Shown: positions 1-9,410, numbered from the stretch's first letter. The stretch: 64,000 nt of DNA from Sphingomonas sp. Leaf34 (GCF_001421805.1 NZ_LMLC01000003.1:124236-188235), one strand, 5' to 3'. Notes: generated by a model from the sequence alone, not told the origin. Made by a program: numbers and translations.

Positions 1-2873
1 AACGCGGCGCTGCCCGTCAGCCATTCGCCGACGACTTCAGTGAAGTTGTGCGCGGCGATCGACGTGAACTCGGCGGTCGGGATCTTGTCGCGCTTGCCCT
101 CGGGATCGACCGGGCTCTCGATATAGCCGAACGCATCGCGCTTCTTGCCGAGCGACCAATATTCGAATGCGCCCGCGGTGCCCGAGACGTCGGCGAACCC
201 GCCGCGCTCGGCGATCAGCCCGAGCAGGCCGAGCTGCAGGCTAAAGCCAGCGCGCACCGCGGTCGGCGATGGCGGCTTGCCCGTCTTGTAGTCGATCACC
301 GCGAGGCGGCCATCGGCGAGCCGGTCGATCCGGTCATAGCGGCCGGACAAGGTGACGCCGGCGATCTCGATCTTGCCCTTGCCCTCGGCACTGGCGACGC
401 TGCGGCCGTCCTCGCCTTGCGCGACGATCGCGCCTGCGATCCAGTCGATCGCCTCGAGCAGTCGCGGCTGCCACAGCGCGCGCATCATCGGATGCGTCCG
501 CTCGTCGTCGAGCATCGCCTTAGCGCGCAGCCGCAGCGTGTCGACGGTGCAGCCGTCCTGCTTCCACCATTGTTCGAGAATGTCGTGTACCGCGGTCCCG
601 CGCCAAGCAGCGCTCGGATCGGCATCGACCGGATCGAGCGGCATCAGCCCGAGCACGCGCCGCGCGTAGAAGGCATAGGGATCGGCCTTCAGGCGATCGA
701 CCTCGGTGACGGAAATGACCCTGGGCCGGAGCAGCGCGGGCGGTGACGGCGCGGGACGATCGGCGGGCAGATGCTCGCCCGGATCGTCGAGCGCACGCGT
801 CCAGCCCTCCAGCGCCGACGCGCGCTCGAACCGATCGCCCGCCAACGCCTGCAACCGCAGCCAGAGCCGCGACGCCAGCGCCGGCGACTTCGCATCGCGC
901 CGCGCGCGCGTCACGACCGCGCGGGGGGCGCCAAGCGCCTGCGCGAAATCATGCGCCGCAGTGCCGACACGCCGCTCCAGCCCCGGCAGGCCAAGCTCCA
1001 TCCGGATCCGCGGCGCGAGCCACGGATCGGGCGCAGGCCGCCCCGGCCACACGCCTTCGTTCAGCCCGCCCAGCACCATCACGTCGGCGGTCTGCAACCG
1101 CGCCTCGATCAGGCCGTAGATCGCCAGCCGCGGATGACCGCCCGGCGCCGGCCGCACCGCGACCTCGTCGAGCAACGTCCGCAGCAAATGCGGCACTTCG
1201 CGCGGATCGATCCGGGGCGGTCCGGCGGGCGCTTCAGCCTCCAGATCGGCGAGAAACTCCGCCGCGGCACGACCCGCGAGCCCCGACCAGAGATTGTCGC
1301 CACACAAGGTCTGCGCCGTCTCGCGCAGGCAGGCGAGCAATGACGCCAAGGGTTGCGGTCCCTGATCGAACGCGCCGGCCAGCGGCATCAGCAGCGGCTG
1401 AACGTCGGCCCACCACGTCTCCGCGGTGCCCTTGCGCTCCTCAAGATGCCCGGCAATCCCGTCGAGCCCGGCCGCCGGTCTCGGCCCGCGCAACCGTCGG
1501 TCGAGCGCGCGCGCGCCGTCGAGCCACGGCAACCGATCCTCGCCGCTGCGCACCAGCGGGTGCTTCAGCAGTGCCAGCAACGCGAGCGGCGAGAAGCGCT
1601 GCGCAGCGGCCTCGGCCAGCGCGAGCAACAACGTCCCCGGTGGCAGGATCGAGAGCGGACGGCCCGCGCTGTCGTCGATGCCGATGCCCCAGCGCCCGAG
1701 GTGCGCCGCCACCCGTCGCGCCAAAGCCCGATCCGGCGTCACGAGCGCGGCTGTCCGCTCCGGCACTTCCAACGCTTCGCGCAACACGAGCGCGATCGCC
1801 TGTGCTTCTTCCGCGGGCGTGGCGAGTTCGGCGGCCGTGACCCCCTTCAGGCGGCGATCCTCGGCCGCGATCTGCGTCCACTTGCCCGTGAAATCCGCAG
1901 GCGCCAGCGCATTGGCGATCGCCCGGCCCCGCGCGGCGTCGGCGTCATGCCCGCCGCCCTCGCGCCAAATCTGCACCTCGCCGCGCGCGACGCCCATGCG
2001 CAGGAGCATCAGCTTGGCATCGAACTGCGGATGCGTCTCGATCGAGCGCCGCGTGAGCCCCGTCACCGGGTGCGGATCATGCGGCCCGAGCGCGTCCCAT
2101 TCCTCGTCAGGCAGCGCGAGGTCTAGCCCGGCGAACACCACCATCCCGTGCGGCATGTCGGCGATGCAGCGGAGCAGCCGTGCCACCGCGGGTGCGGAAT
2201 CGGTCACGCCTGCCGCGCAGACGATCCCGGCGGGCGGGGCGTTCCGCCAGTGCTGCGCGAGGCGGTCGAGCAACGCCGAGCGCCGCGTCGCCGCATCGAT
2301 CCGCTCGAGCCGCACGAGTTCGCCCGGCCAGCGTTGCAACACGATCTCGAACGTCGCCAACGCGCGGCGCCAATGCTCGGTGAGTTCGGGGCCAAGCTCG
2401 ATATCGCGCAACCTGGTCGGCGGCACCTCCTCGACCAGCAACTGATCGAGCGTCCGCGCGAGTTCGCCCGCGAGCCGCACCGCTTCGGCCGCATCGACCG
2501 GATGGCCTTCGCGGGCGCGCTCTTCGGACACCAGCCGCGCGAGGATCATGCGGCGCTGATAGGGCGGCACCGCGGGCAGCGGCGGATCGATGTCGTCCGC
2601 CGGATCGAGCGCGGCGCCGACCGCCTCGCCCATCTCCGGATCGCCCAGCGCCACCAGCCGCGGCAGCACGAGCCCGCCGCCGCTCGCGCGCACGAACGCC
2701 TCGGTCACCGCCTTCACCGCGCGGTTGTTCGGCAGCACGACCAGCGCACGCGCCAGCGCCAGCGGATCGCGCCCCGCATGCCGCATCAGCCCGGCGACCA
2801 GCGCATCGGCAAACGCCCGGTGCGCGGGGATCGTGTACAGCGTCGGACGACCCGCCGTGGCGCTATCAGCCAT
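1..2873 (-). CDS. addB: Double-strand break repair protein AddB, C-terminus cut by window edge
   Basis: Open reading frame of 957 codons reading off the left edge, so only the last residues are missing. AddB is one subunit of the AddAB helicase-nuclease that processes double-strand ends for RecA-dependent repair in alphaproteobacteria. The N-terminus (LYTIPAHRAFADAL, then VVLPNNRAV) and the later VMVLGGLNEGVWPG segment fit the alphaproteobacterial AddB family. The C-terminal part contains VISVTEVDRLKADPYAFYAR and RGTAVHDILEQWW, typical of the PD-(D/E)XK nuclease domain of this family. The ATG overlaps the murU stop by 8 bases, which suggests translational coupling. addA would be expected just beyond the left edge. 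The frame holds only GC-rich antisense shadows, none convincing. Confidence 0.9.
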   Translation of the reverse strand, partial: MADSATAGRPTLYTIPAHRAFADALVAGLMRHAGRDPLALARALVVLPNNRAVKAVTEAFVRASGGGLVLPRLVALGDPEMGEAVGAALDPADDIDPPLPAVPPYQRRMILARLVSEERAREGHPVDAAEAVRLAGELARTLDQLLVEEVPPTRLRDIELGPELTEHWRRALATFEIVLQRWPGELVRLERIDAATRRSALLDRLAQHWRNAPPAGIVCAAGVTDSAPAVARLLRCIADMPHGMVVFAGLDLALPDEEWDALGPHDPHPVTGLTRRSIETHPQFDAKLMLLRMGVARGEVQIWREGGGHDADAARGRAIANALAPADFTGKWTQIAAEDRRLKGVTAAELATPAEEAQAIALVLREALEVPERTAALVTPDRALARRVAAHLGRWGIGIDDSAGRPLSILPPGTLLLALAEAAAQRFSPLALLALLKHPLVRSGEDRLPWLDGARALDRRLRGPRPAAGLDGIAGHLEERKGTAETWWADVQPLLMPLAGAFDQGPQPLASLLACLRETAQTLCGDNLWSGLAGRAAAEFLADLEAEAPAGPPRIDPREVPHLLRTLLDEVAVRPAPGGHPRLAIYGLIEARLQTADVMVLGGLNEGVWPGRPAPDPWLAPRIRMELGLPGLERRVGTAAHDFAQALGAPRAVVTRARRDAKSPALASRLWLRLQALAGDRFERASALEGWTRALDDPGEHLPADRPAPSPPALLRPRVISVTEVDRLKADPYAFYARRVLGLMPLDPVDADPSAAWRGTAVHDILEQWWKQDGCTVDTLRLRAKAMLDDERTHPMMRALWQPRLLEAIDWIAGAIVAQGEDGRSVASAEGKGKIEIAGVTLSGRYDRIDRLADGRLAVIDYKTGKPPSPTAVRAGFSLQLGLLGLIAERGGFADVSGTAGAFEYWSLGKKRDAFGYIESPVDPEGKRDKIPTAEFTSIAAHNFTEVVGEWLTGSAA

Positions 2874-3621
2874 CCGCGAGGATCGCCTCGGTCCGCGGGA
2901 TCGCGGCGGGCGTGCCGACGTCGAACCACAGGCCCTGGTGGACCTGGCCATAAGCGCGGCCCGCCGCGATCGCGCGATCCCAGAACAGGTTGGTCGAGAA
3001 CGGCCCCTCCGGCCAGTCCGCGATCAGCCGCGGGTGGAGGATCTGGATGCCGGTATAGGCGAACGGCGCGAGCCGGCCCGACTTGCGCCGCCCACTGATC
3101 CGCCCATCGGCAGCGAGATAGAAATCGCCCGGCCCGCGGTGATTATGCGCACGTGCGAGCGGCACCATCAGCAGCAGCGCATCCATCTTGGCATCGTCCC
3201 AGCGCGACGCGAGCAACTTGATCGCATCGACCGGCCCGTCGATCCAAAGATTGTCGCTGTTGACCACCAGCACCGGCGCCTCGCCGAGCAGCCCGCGCGC
3301 CTGCACCAGCCCGCCCCCCGTCTCCATCAGCATCTTGCGCTCGTCGGAGATCACGACGTCGATCCCCTCGAACCGGTCCGTGACGTGCGCCTCCAGCGTG
3401 TCCGCGAGGTAATGGACGTTGACGACCGCCCGCTTGATGCCGGCGGCCTGCAACCGTGCGAAGACGTGATCGATCAACGGCTTGCCGGCCACCTTGACCA
3501 GGGGCTTGGGCCGCGTCGCGGTGAGCGGCCGCATGCGCTTGCCGAGGCCTGCCGCCATCACCATCGCCGTCTCGGGGACGGTGCCATGCGGGACGGGGCG
3601 GATCGTCTGCTGCCGGGTCAT
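2866..3621 (-). CDS. murU: N-acetylmuramate alpha-1-phosphate uridylyltransferase MurU
   Basis: A 251-residue sugar-phosphate nucleotidyltransferase. The signature AMVMAAGLGKRMRPLT is followed by RPKPLVKVAGKPLIDH near the N-terminus, and the metal/substrate segment VLVVNSDNLWIDG follows. Next to amgK this points to MurU, which makes UDP-MurNAc from MurNAc-1-P and UTP in the peptidoglycan recycling route that bypasses MurA. The start ATG lies in an ATGA overlap with the end of amgK; the longer open frame upstream is low-complexity shadow of amgK. A general glucose-1-P-type nucleotidyltransferase is the alternative, but the gene pair makes MurU much more likely. Confidence 0.88.
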   Translation of the reverse strand: MTRQQTIRPVPHGTVPETAMVMAAGLGKRMRPLTATRPKPLVKVAGKPLIDHVFARLQAAGIKRAVVNVHYLADTLEAHVTDRFEGIDVVISDERKMLMETGGGLVQARGLLGEAPVLVVNSDNLWIDGPVDAIKLLASRWDDAKMDALLLMVPLARAHNHRGPGDFYLAADGRISGRRKSGRLAPFAYTGIQILHPRLIADWPEGPFSTNLFWDRAIAAGRAYGQVHQGLWFDVGTPAAIPRTEAILADG

Positions 3622-4607
3622 GCCGCGACGACCAGCGGATCGCCGCGTACCGTCGTCGGTATGTTGGCCGCGAACCACGCCGCGACCGGCGCCATCACCG
3701 GCTGGGCGAGGTCGCGCTCCAGATACGCCCAGACGCGCGGGCACATCGTCGCGTAATGCGGCTTGCCGTCGCGCTGCCACAGTCGCGTGAAGATGCCAAG
3801 GATCTTGGCATTCCGCTGCGCACCGAGCACGTGATACGCATCCATAAACGCCGCGTCTGCGCCGGTGGCGGCGCGATACCGCTCGAGCATCGCCGCCTCG
3901 ACCGAGGGATCGACCGTCCGCCGCGCGTCCTGCAACAGCGACACGAGATCGTAGGCGGGATGCCCCGCAAGCGCGTCCTGGAAGTCGAGCAGCCCCAGCG
4001 ATCGCTCGGGCCCGACCAGCATCAGATTCTCGGCATGATAGTCGCGCAGCACGGTGACCGGCGTTTCGGCGATGGCATGGTCGAACACCGACTCCCACGC
4101 CGCATCCCAGCCTGCCAGATCGGGCGCGATCCCGACCGCCGGACAGTACCACTCCACGAACAGCCCCGCCTCGCGCTTCAGTACCGCGCGGTCATACGGG
4201 GGGACAGGTCCAGCGGGCTCCGCACGCAGGCGGACCAGCAGGTCGATCGCCGGCGCATACAGCGACAGCTCCTCCTCCGGCGCCACGTCGACCGCCTCGC
4301 GCAACCGATCGTCGCCGAAATCCTCGATCAGCACGAGCCCCTGGTCGAGATCGCACGCCAGGATCGCCGGCGCCGCGAAGTCGCGTTCGACCAGCCATTC
4401 CGCCACCGCGATAAACGGCCGCGGGTCCTCATGCGGCGGCGGCGCGTCCATCAGGATCGCCCGACGGCTTCCCTCCTCGGCACCATGCACCGCGCGGAAA
4501 TAGCGCCGGAACGACGCGTCGCCCGCGACCGGAAGGATCTTCGCCCCTCCCCAGCCATGAGCGTCGAGAAAAGCGGCGGCGCCAGGCGGCGGGGTCATGT
4601 CGGCCAT
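3618..4607 (-). CDS. amgK: N-acetylmuramate/N-acetylglucosamine kinase AmgK (aminoglycoside phosphotransferase fold)
   Basis: A 329-residue kinase of the APH/choline-kinase fold. The catalytic loop reads VLRDYHAENLML, and the metal-binding loop LGLLDFQDALAGHPAYDL follows. AmgK phosphorylates the anomeric carbon of MurNAc; MurU, encoded by the next gene, then uridylylates the product. I chose the ATG at 4607 because GGAGGT sits 4-5 bases upstream; an ATG at 4598 overlaps the tsaE stop as ATGA but has poorer spacing. The gene overlaps tsaE upstream and murU downstream, so the three are probably translated from one mRNA with divL. Confidence 0.88.
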   Translation of the reverse strand: MADMTPPPGAAAFLDAHGWGGAKILPVAGDASFRRYFRAVHGAEEGSRRAILMDAPPPHEDPRPFIAVAEWLVERDFAAPAILACDLDQGLVLIEDFGDDRLREAVDVAPEEELSLYAPAIDLLVRLRAEPAGPVPPYDRAVLKREAGLFVEWYCPAVGIAPDLAGWDAAWESVFDHAIAETPVTVLRDYHAENLMLVGPERSLGLLDFQDALAGHPAYDLVSLLQDARRTVDPSVEAAMLERYRAATGADAAFMDAYHVLGAQRNAKILGIFTRLWQRDGKPHYATMCPRVWAYLERDLAQPVMAPVAAWFAANIPTTVRGDPLVVAA

Positions 4608-5044
4608 CGCGACCTCCAAGCTTCCGGCACGCCGATAGTCAAGCCGCGCGTGCCATCCGGCTCGATCGTCAGGCTCAGCCGAAGCGCATCGGGCCAATAG
4701 TCGGGCCCTGCGCGCTCGGGCCATTCGACCAGCAGCAGCGAATCATAGCGTGCGTCGTCGAGCGCGAGTTCCTCGATCTCGGCGGGGTCGTCGATCCGGT
4801 AGAGGTCGACGTGCAACACCGGAAAGCGGACTTCGGGCGGCTCATAGGGCTGGACGATCGCAAAGCTGGGCGACGGCGCCTCGCCGACCAGTCCGAGCGC
4901 GGCGAGCAGTCCGCGCGCGACGCTCGTCTTGCCCGCGCCGAGCGTACCTTCGAGCGTGATGACGTCGCCGGGACGAACACGCTCGGCCAGCAGAGCGCCG
5001 AACGCCTCCGTAGCTTGTGGATCGGGTAGCAGGATCATGTGCAT
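4595..5044 (-). CDS. tsaE: tRNA N6-threonylcarbamoyladenosine synthesis ATPase TsaE
   Basis: 149 residues, normal for the family. The P-loop GTLGAGKTSVARG, the switch-like segment SPSFAIVQPY and the motif HVDLYRIDDPAEIEEL are all diagnostic of TsaE (YjeE). TsaE works with TsaB and TsaD to add threonylcarbamoyl to A37 of ANN-decoding tRNAs, an essential step. The start has GGGGAGAG a few bases upstream. The gene lies between divL and amgK, an arrangement conserved in many alphaproteobacteria. The stop overlaps the amgK start region, so expression is likely coupled. Confidence 0.95.
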   Translation of the reverse strand: MHMILLPDPQATEAFGALLAERVRPGDVITLEGTLGAGKTSVARGLLAALGLVGEAPSPSFAIVQPYEPPEVRFPVLHVDLYRIDDPAEIEELALDDARYDSLLLVEWPERAGPDYWPDALRLSLTIEPDGTRGLTIGVPEAWRSRWPT

Positions 5045-5046
5045 GA

Positions 5047-5150
5047 GCGCTCTCCCCTGCGGGGAGAGGGTTGGGTGAGGGGCTGTTCGGGGCGCAGCAC
5101 TGCTTGGCAGCCCCTCACCCCGACCCTATCCCCGCAGGAGAGAGGGAGCA
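5047..5150. repeat. GC-rich palindromic intergenic repeat (CTCTCCCC type)
   Basis: Fills the gap between divL and tsaE. A hairpin CTCTCCCCTGCGGGGAGAG stands at the left, and an inverted, diverged copy (CCCCTCACCCCGACCC, then CCCCGCAGGAGAG) at the right. The same kind of sequence recurs after moaC near 48,263. Such paired inverted copies are typical of REP/BIME-like elements. Confidence 0.7.
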
Positions 5151-5162
5151 GAAGTAGTGCGC

Positions 5163-7538
5163 TCATCGGCGCGGCAGTTCGACGGTAATAAGCGTGCCCT
5201 CGCCCGGCTCGGACACAAGCTCGATCGTCCCGCCATGCGCCTCGACGAACTGCTTGGCCAGCGGCAGGCCCAGCCCCAGCGCCCGATCCCCCATCGGCTT
5301 GGACTCCGCAAACCGGTCGAACGCATGCGCGACCGCCTCCGCATCCATGCCTACCCCATCGTCCGACACCACGATCCGCGCCGAGGTCGCATTGCCGTCG
5401 GTATGTAGCAGCACGCGCCCGCCATCCTGCGTCGCCGCGACCGCATGCCGCAGCAGATGCTCGACGACCTCCTTCAACCGCTTGGGATTGCCGTTCACCC
5501 GTCCGGTCGACCGCGCCACCTCGACCGCGAAGTCGAGCTTGCGCCGCTTGGCGGACGGCAGGATCGTCTCGGCTGCAGCACGTACGGTGCCCGCCAGATC
5601 GACGTCGCTCCGATCGGTCTCCTCGCGGTCGCTCTCGGCGCGCGTGAGGTCGAGCACGTCGTCGACCAGCAGGCCGAGCCGCTCGACCGATTCGAGGATC
5701 GCGCCGACATAGGCCTCGGCCTGCGGCGTCATCTCGCCCGCATAACCGCCGTGGAGCATCTCGGCGAACCCGCTGATCGAGGTGAGCGGCGTGCGCAATT
5801 CATAGCTCATGTTCGCAACGAACGCGGTCTTCACCTTGTCCGCGGCCTCCAGAGCGTTCGCGCGGTCGCGCAACGCCTGCTCAGCGCGCCGACTGTCGGT
5901 GATGTCGAGCATCGTGAACAGCGCATTCCCATCGGGCAGCGGCACGCCCGCGAACTCGAAATGTCGGCCATCGGCAAACGCCACGCGCCCGCCCCGCTGC
6001 TGCCGCTCGACGGTCGCCGAGCGCACGAGATCGGGAATCAGCGCGGAGCGACTGGGGGTCAGCAGCTTGCCCCCCGCCGCCTCGGCAAACGCATCGACGC
6101 GCGGGTGCGATGCCAGGAACTCCTCCTCGAGCCCCCACAACAGCCGGAACCGGTTGTTCCACAACTGCAACCGCCCATCCGCCGCGAAGACGCCAAGCGC
6201 CTCGAACAAATTGTCGAACGTCGCGGTGCGCACGCGCAGCAGCGTATCGCGCGCGCTTGCGAGCTGGACCTGCTCGGTGCGATCCTCGAAGATCAGCAGC
6301 AAGCCGCCATCGGGCAAGGGCTGTGCCACCACGCGTAGATGCGTGCCGCCGCGCAGGTGCCAATTTTCCTCCATCGCGCCGCCGCCCTGCCCGCCGGCCT
6401 GCGCCGCGCCGGTCTGCATGAACCAGTCGCGTCGCTCCGCCTTCCAGCTCGGAAAGTCGCGGACCTCGGGCAGGCGATTCGCCTCGCGCATGCGTTCGAG
6501 CACCCGGTCGAACTCGGGCCGATCGGCGAGCCATTCGCTGCGCATCGCGAACATCCGCCGGAACGGCTGGTTGCAGAAGACCAGCGACCGGTCCCCGCCG
6601 AACTGCGCGACGCCTGCCGACAAGCGGTCGAGCATCGCCCGCTGCGCCTCGGCAAACCGCTTGGCGCCCGACCGCGCCTGCTCAAGTTCCTCGATATCGA
6701 TCGCAAACCCCGCGACCCCGCCGCTCGGCAGCGGCACGTCGTAGATCTGTAGCGAGCGGCGCGCGCCGTCGATCGTCGCGGGCAGGACCTGCTGATGCGG
6801 CCGCCCCTGCTCGCGCGCGACCGCGGCGCCGGCCAGCGGACCGCCGCGCCCCGACCCCTCGACCAGTTCAAGCCCGCGCGCGACGACATCGGCGGCATCG
6901 CGGCCCTCGACCGCGTCGACATAGGCGGTGTTCACCATTGCCAGCCGCAAATCGGTCGCGCGGTACCACATCGGCATCGGCGCCGCTTCGATCAGCCCGG
7001 TCAGCGAGTCATAGGCCGACCTCAGCCGGATGGTCTCCGCGGCGAGCCGCGCGATCTCCGCCTCGCTATCGGTCGCATCAAACGCCCAGAGCAATACCGC
7101 CCCGGTCGCCCCCATCTCCCCGGGTGCGCGCGCACCCCGGAACGTGATCGCACGGGTCGATTCCGCCAGCCGGACGGACCGCACGAATGCCCGCCCCGAC
7201 CGCTGCGCCGCCGTCACGTCCGCGATCAGCCGCGCGGCATCATCGGGCGAAAGCCCCGTTCCACCGCTTGCCAGTTCGGCGACCGCGCGCGGCGGCACGT
7301 CAAATCCGAGCCAGTCCGCCATCCGCTGCGACATCTCGATCCGCCCACCCGACCGGATAACCGTCACGGTCGCCGGAGACCCGTCGAGCAGGGTCTTGAA
7401 ATGCGCATTCGCCTGCGTGGTCTCAACCGCGGCATTACGCGCACGTAGACCGAGGAACAGCAGCACCGACCCAGCGACGACAAGCGCCAGCAGAAGTGCG
7501 CTCGCCGCTACGGCCGCCCCGGGGCCTAATGTGATCAT
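5163..7538 (-). CDS. divL: DivL-like PAS-domain pseudo-histidine kinase (Tyr in place of phospho-His)
   Basis: 791 residues. One transmembrane segment near residues 9-31 is followed by several PAS-like domains, then a HisKA-type dimerisation domain and an HATPase_c domain. The H-box reads FVANMSYELRTPLTS: the phospho-accepting histidine is replaced by Tyr579. This is the hallmark of DivL, the Caulobacter polarity protein that binds DivK-P and controls CckA and hence CtrA. The ATPase domain keeps DDGVGMD and a GLGLPLAK G2-like box, but the N-box (HLLRHAVAAT) is degenerate. Caulobacter DivL is 769 residues, similar in size. As first gene of the unit with tsaE-amgK-murU-addB it probably carries the promoter. 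Role in this organism is inferred from the family. Confidence 0.88.
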   Translation of the reverse strand: MITLGPGAAVAASALLLALVVAGSVLLFLGLRARNAAVETTQANAHFKTLLDGSPATVTVIRSGGRIEMSQRMADWLGFDVPPRAVAELASGGTGLSPDDAARLIADVTAAQRSGRAFVRSVRLAESTRAITFRGARAPGEMGATGAVLLWAFDATDSEAEIARLAAETIRLRSAYDSLTGLIEAAPMPMWYRATDLRLAMVNTAYVDAVEGRDAADVVARGLELVEGSGRGGPLAGAAVAREQGRPHQQVLPATIDGARRSLQIYDVPLPSGGVAGFAIDIEELEQARSGAKRFAEAQRAMLDRLSAGVAQFGGDRSLVFCNQPFRRMFAMRSEWLADRPEFDRVLERMREANRLPEVRDFPSWKAERRDWFMQTGAAQAGGQGGGAMEENWHLRGGTHLRVVAQPLPDGGLLLIFEDRTEQVQLASARDTLLRVRTATFDNLFEALGVFAADGRLQLWNNRFRLLWGLEEEFLASHPRVDAFAEAAGGKLLTPSRSALIPDLVRSATVERQQRGGRVAFADGRHFEFAGVPLPDGNALFTMLDITDSRRAEQALRDRANALEAADKVKTAFVANMSYELRTPLTSISGFAEMLHGGYAGEMTPQAEAYVGAILESVERLGLLVDDVLDLTRAESDREETDRSDVDLAGTVRAAAETILPSAKRRKLDFAVEVARSTGRVNGNPKRLKEVVEHLLRHAVAATQDGGRVLLHTDGNATSARIVVSDDGVGMDAEAVAHAFDRFAESKPMGDRALGLGLPLAKQFVEAHGGTIELVSEPGEGTLITVELPRR

Positions 7539-7881
7539 CGCGGATACAGCGGGGGGCGAGGCAATGTCATTGCCCCCGTCTAGGACAGATAGAACCGTCC
7601 GGGAAAGCCATCCGCACCGAAAACCTTTGCCTTATGCGAAAGGCGAGCGTGATGAGCATCGAACCCGCCCATCGCGCGCGTCACCAGCTCAGCCCAGCCA
7701 CCGTTGTCAAATATCTGTCCGGCCAGTCAGGACAGCGGGTCTGCGCTGCAGGTGCCGCGATCGGAAATGCCGCTCGCGGGCGGACGTCCGCCGCAGCCCG
7801 AAGATAAAGGCCGCACACCGAAAAAGCCGCGCCCGCCTGATGGCGAACGCGGCTTTCGAGAACTCTACGGGATCGTGAGGA
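7539..7881. other. Intergenic region between divL and ahcY (343 bp)
   Basis: Should contain the promoter of the divL unit and the terminator of ahcY. A plus-strand open frame of about 52 codons (from 7651) lacks a good ribosome-binding site and resembles nothing I know, so I do not call it. No RNA gene recognised. Confidence 0.5.
7823..7856 (-). terminator. Intrinsic terminator downstream of ahcY
   Basis: Nine-base arms AAAGCCGCG and CGCGGCTTT flank a 16-base loop, and the minus-strand read continues into a short T run. It stands 26 bases after the ahcY stop. Confidence 0.7.
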
Positions 7882-9303
7882 TCAGTAGCGGTAATGATCG
7901 GGCTTGAACGGCCCCTCGACGGGCACGCCGATGTAGCCGGCCTGCTTGTCCGAAAGCTTCGACAGCTTCACGCCGAGCTTTTCGAGGTGGAGCATCGCGA
8001 CCTTCTCGTCGAGGTGCTTGGGCAGAACGTAGACTTCGTTCTTGTAGTTCTCGCCCTTGGTCCACAGCTCGATCTGCGCGAGCGTCTGGTTGGTGAACGA
8101 GGCCGACATCACGAACGACGGGTGGCCGGTGGCGCAACCCAGGTTCACCAGGCGACCCTTCGCCAGGATGATGATCTGCTTGCCGTCCGGGAACTTCACC
8201 AGGTCGGTGCCCGGCTTCACTTCGGTCCAGTCATAGTTCGACAGCGCGGCGATCTGGATCTCCGAGTCGAAGTGGCCGATGTTGCAGACGATCGACATCG
8301 GCTTCATCGCCTTCATGTGATCGGCGGTGATGACGTCGGCGTTGCCGGTCGCGGTGCAGAAGATGTCGGCGCGGGTCACCGCCTCTTCCATCGTCACGAC
8401 CTCGAAGCCCTCCATCGCGGCCTGCAATGCGCAGATCGGATCGACTTCGGTGACCATCACGCGTGCGCCGCCGTTGCGGAGCGACTGGGCCGACCCCTTG
8501 CCGACGTCACCGAAACCGGCGACGCAGGCGACCTTGCCCGCGAGCATGACGTCGGTCGCGCGACGGATCGCGTCGACCAGCGATTCCTTGCAGCCGTAGA
8601 GGTTGTCGAACTTCGACTTGGTGACCGAGTCGTTGACGTTGATCGCGGGGAACGGCAGCTCGCCCTTCTTGGCGATCTCGTACAGCCGGTGAACGCCGGT
8701 GGTGGTCTCTTCCGAGACGCCCTTCAGGTTCTTGACGGTCTCGGTCAGATAGCCGGGGTTCTTTGCGACATACGCCTTCAGCGCACGCTGCATCTCGACC
8801 TCTTCCTCGTTCTCGGGCTCGGGCATCGTGTGGCCGGCCTCGAGCTTGGCGCCCCAGAGTGCGAACATCGTCGCGTCGCCGCCGTCATCGAGGATGATGT
8901 TGGCGGTCTGGCCCTCGACGTCGCGATCCCACGAGAAGATGTCGCCGACATAGTTCCAATAGTCCGCGAGGCTCTCGCCCTTGATCGCGAACACGGGGAC
9001 GCCCGACGCGGCGATCGCGGCAGCGGCATGGTCCTGCGTCGAGAAGATGTTGCACGTCGCCCAGCGGACGTCGGCGCCGAGCGCGGTCAGCGTCTCGATG
9101 AGCACCGCGGTCTGGATCGTCATGTGCAGCGAACCCGTGATGCGCGCGCCCTTGAGCGGCTGCGCTGCACCGAATTCGGTGCGCAGCGACATCAGGCCGG
9201 GCATCTCGGTCTCGGCGATGTTGATCTCGGCGCGGCCGAAATCGGCAAGGCTGATGTCGGCGACGACGTAATCGGTCTTCGCCGGTGCAAGTGTGGTGGC
9301 CAC
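7882..9303 (-). CDS. ahcY: Adenosylhomocysteinase (S-adenosylhomocysteine hydrolase)
   Basis: 473 residues. It splits S-adenosylhomocysteine into adenosine and homocysteine, with bound NAD as cofactor, and so relieves product inhibition of methyltransferases. Visible signatures are [16 protein letters not shown] near the N-terminus, [15 protein letters not shown], the NAD-binding [11 protein letters not shown], and the conserved C-terminal end KPDHYRY that reaches the neighbouring active site. Length matches the bacterial long form. Regulation is suggested by a perfect 20-bp palindrome about 90 bp upstream (9391-9410). Confidence 0.98.
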   Translation of the reverse strand: MATTLAPAKTDYVVADISLADFGRAEINIAETEMPGLMSLRTEFGAAQPLKGARITGSLHMTIQTAVLIETLTALGADVRWATCNIFSTQDHAAAAIAASGVPVFAIKGESLADYWNYVGDIFSWDRDVEGQTANIILDDGGDATMFALWGAKLEAGHTMPEPENEEEVEMQRALKAYVAKNPGYLTETVKNLKGVSEETTTGVHRLYEIAKKGELPFPAINVNDSVTKSKFDNLYGCKESLVDAIRRATDVMLAGKVACVAGFGDVGKGSAQSLRNGGARVMVTEVDPICALQAAMEGFEVVTMEEAVTRADIFCTATGNADVITADHMKAMKPMSIVCNIGHFDSEIQIAALSNYDWTEVKPGTDLVKFPDGKQIIILAKGRLVNLGCATGHPSFVMSASFTNQTLAQIELWTKGENYKNEVYVLPKHLDEKVAMLHLEKLGVKLSKLSDKQAGYIGVPVEGPFKPDHYRY

Positions 9304-9390
9304 GATGGGTCTCCTGGAATTCTATTATCGGCGAGCCTCATGCCCGTGCCGGATACCCTTCCACTTAGCCGATCGGGGCGCTCAGGGCAA

Positions 9391-9410
9391 ATATAAAGAT
9401 ATCTTTATAT
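9391..9410. promoter_or_regulatory. Perfect 20-bp palindrome upstream of ahcY, probable SahR operator
   Basis: The half-site ATATAAAGAT is followed directly by its exact complement ATCTTTATAT, an AT-rich island in GC-rich surroundings. SahR is an ArsR-family repressor of the methyl cycle in proteobacteria that responds to S-adenosylhomocysteine. Its reported sites are palindromes centred on GATATC with AT-rich flanks, and ahcY is a core target. The match to that class is from memory; the palindrome and its place are seen directly. Confidence 0.7.

Noticed and set aside
7651..7809. About 52-codon plus-strand ORF between divL and ahcY
   Set aside because: Weak start signal and no similarity I can name; too little support.
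9304..9390. Possible SAH or SAM riboswitch in front of ahcY
   Set aside because: No conserved core or pseudoknot pattern seen; the only strong signal is the DNA palindrome.
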